The notes beneath the pieces are model-generated. The model saw only the letters and a list, made by a program, of their open reading frames with translations, made no database searches and was not told the DNA's origin. A program made the translations under genes and the position numbers. Shown here one piece after another: positions 6,236 to 6,932 of a stretch of 6,932 nucleotides of DNA (positions are counted from its first letter, which is position 1; each line of letters begins with the position of its first letter). The DNA is taken from assembly GCA_015485035.1 (NCBI GenBank), contig WFUI01000164.1, forward strand, positions 1 through 6,932, read 5' to 3'. Source of the DNA: Mariprofundus sp. Lineage in GTDB: Bacteria > Pseudomonadota > Zetaproteobacteria > Mariprofundales > Mariprofundaceae.

Positions 6236-6932
6236 ATGTTAAATAAATTTAATAATTTCATGGCAAAAACCATCTGTTTGACAGTGGCTGTTTTGCTGTC
6301 TGGGTTACAGGCTGAAGCTAAAATCGGTGATACGCTGACAGTGTCCGGGAAACAGGCTGTTATCTATGCCAGCCCAAACGAGGCGTCTTCAAAAGTAATG
6401 AATGTTGACTCGAAGATGAAGTTGATCGAAATGGAACGGCATGCCGGCTGGGTGTTGGTAACGGAAAGAACATCACATGTTCAGGGCTGGGTCAGGGAAA
6501 AAGATATCCGGGCCGCCAAGTGGAAGGTTCAGAGGCAGTCTGTAATTTCTCCCGCATCGGCCAGAAAGACGCTTAGTGCTCTGGGTCCAATCCGGACCAT
6601 TACGCTTGCTGATATGGGGTTCAAGAAGGGACATGTATTTAAAGGCTCCCAGAGCGGCCATGTGCAGGACTTCTATTTTAAGACGCCGATGGATTCAAGT
6701 GTCAGAGGCGGGGTGTTCCGGGTGTCATACCGCGCCTCGGAGTTGCTGTTTTCACTGTCCAATATAAGAATCTATATCAATGATGTTCCCCTGACCCAGA
6801 TTACTGTCAAGGCGGATAATATGGTGCATGAAAATGCGGTTGTGCTGCCATCATCCATGTTCCGGGATGGTATGGTGAAGGTGAGTATTGAGGCCGGTAC
6901 GCTGGTCGATAAAAACCGCTGCCTGGATATTC
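6236..6932 (+). CDS. Secreted SH3b protein with BcsB-like domain (partial, runs off window)
   Basis: The frame is open for 232 codons to the window edge. Residues 1-26 are a signal peptide (MLNKFNNFMAKTICLTVAVL, then LSGLQA), so the protein is periplasmic. Residues ~31-92 fit a bacterial SH3 domain: a VIYASP strand, ERHAGWVLV, and VQGWVREKDI, like the GWVxxxYL ending of SH3b repeats. After a basic linker (~93-118), residues ~122-232 read like the N-terminal part of the cellulose synthase regulatory subunit family (BcsB, PF03170): ITLADMGF, a DFYFKTPM strand, GGVFRVSYRASELL, the LSNIRIYINDVPL strand-turn and KVSIEAGTLVDKNRCLD. In BcsB this region forms a jelly roll guiding the nascent glucan through the periplasm. 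An SH3b module in front is not the standard BcsB layout. BcsB proteins are ~700-800 residues with a C-terminal membrane helix; that end is not visible. The BcsB call rests on pattern recognition only. Confidence 0.75.
   Translation, partial: MLNKFNNFMAKTICLTVAVLLSGLQAEAKIGDTLTVSGKQAVIYASPNEASSKVMNVDSKMKLIEMERHAGWVLVTERTSHVQGWVREKDIRAAKWKVQRQSVISPASARKTLSALGPIRTITLADMGFKKGHVFKGSQSGHVQDFYFKTPMDSSVRGGVFRVSYRASELLFSLSNIRIYINDVPLTQITVKADNMVHENAVVLPSSMFRDGMVKVSIEAGTLVDKNRCLDI

Noticed and set aside
6473..6767. Short open frames on both strands (minus 6473-6661, plus 6576-6767)
   Set aside because: Both fall inside the long plus-strand frame starting at 6236, which has a ribosome site, signal peptide and recognisable domains.

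Overview
The window looks like chromosomal DNA of a Gram-negative bacterium, most likely a proteobacterium with c-type cytochrome-based respiration. The evidence is a membrane-anchored dihaem cytochrome, a nadK-recN pair, secreted proteins with ordinary Sec signal peptides, and a start of a BcsB-like periplasmic protein. Base composition is near 50% G+C, and nothing visible fixes the genus.

Layout. Positions 1-158 (minus strand) hold the first 52 codons of a small unrecognised protein. A 272-base divergent gap follows. From 431 to 3786 there is a tightly packed plus-strand run: a 92-residue dihaem cytochrome c, NAD kinase (nadK), the DNA-repair ATPase RecN, and a GNAT acetyltransferase that resembles the acetyltransferase half of N-acetylglutamate synthase. 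The junctions GTGA (cytochrome/nadK) and TGATG (recN/GNAT) suggest translational coupling, so this is probably one housekeeping operon. A gap of about 325 bases (3787-4112) contains a perfect 8-bp hairpin and, near its end, a good sigma70-type promoter.

The second half is a different, cell-envelope module. A 671-residue secreted protein (4113-6128) joins a von Willebrand A domain, about 160 residues of Ala/Glu/Lys-rich predicted single helix (21 pentapeptides, then four 11-residue repeats), and a C-terminal domain that looks like a concanavalin-type jelly roll. After a 107-base gap with its own strong promoter comes a secreted protein (6236 to the window end, truncated) with a bacterial SH3 domain followed by what looks like the start of a BcsB-type domain, the family of the periplasmic cellulose synthase subunit.

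How they may work together. The first operon links redox/NADP supply, recombination repair and possibly arginine synthesis, with no obvious joint function beyond co-expression. The two envelope genes are the most unusual part: a periplasm-spanning helix carrying a VWA head and a possible sugar-binding tail lies beside a BcsB-like protein. This raises the hypothesis of an exopolysaccharide secretion or anchoring system, whose further genes would lie beyond position 6932. That is inference from domain architecture and adjacency only.
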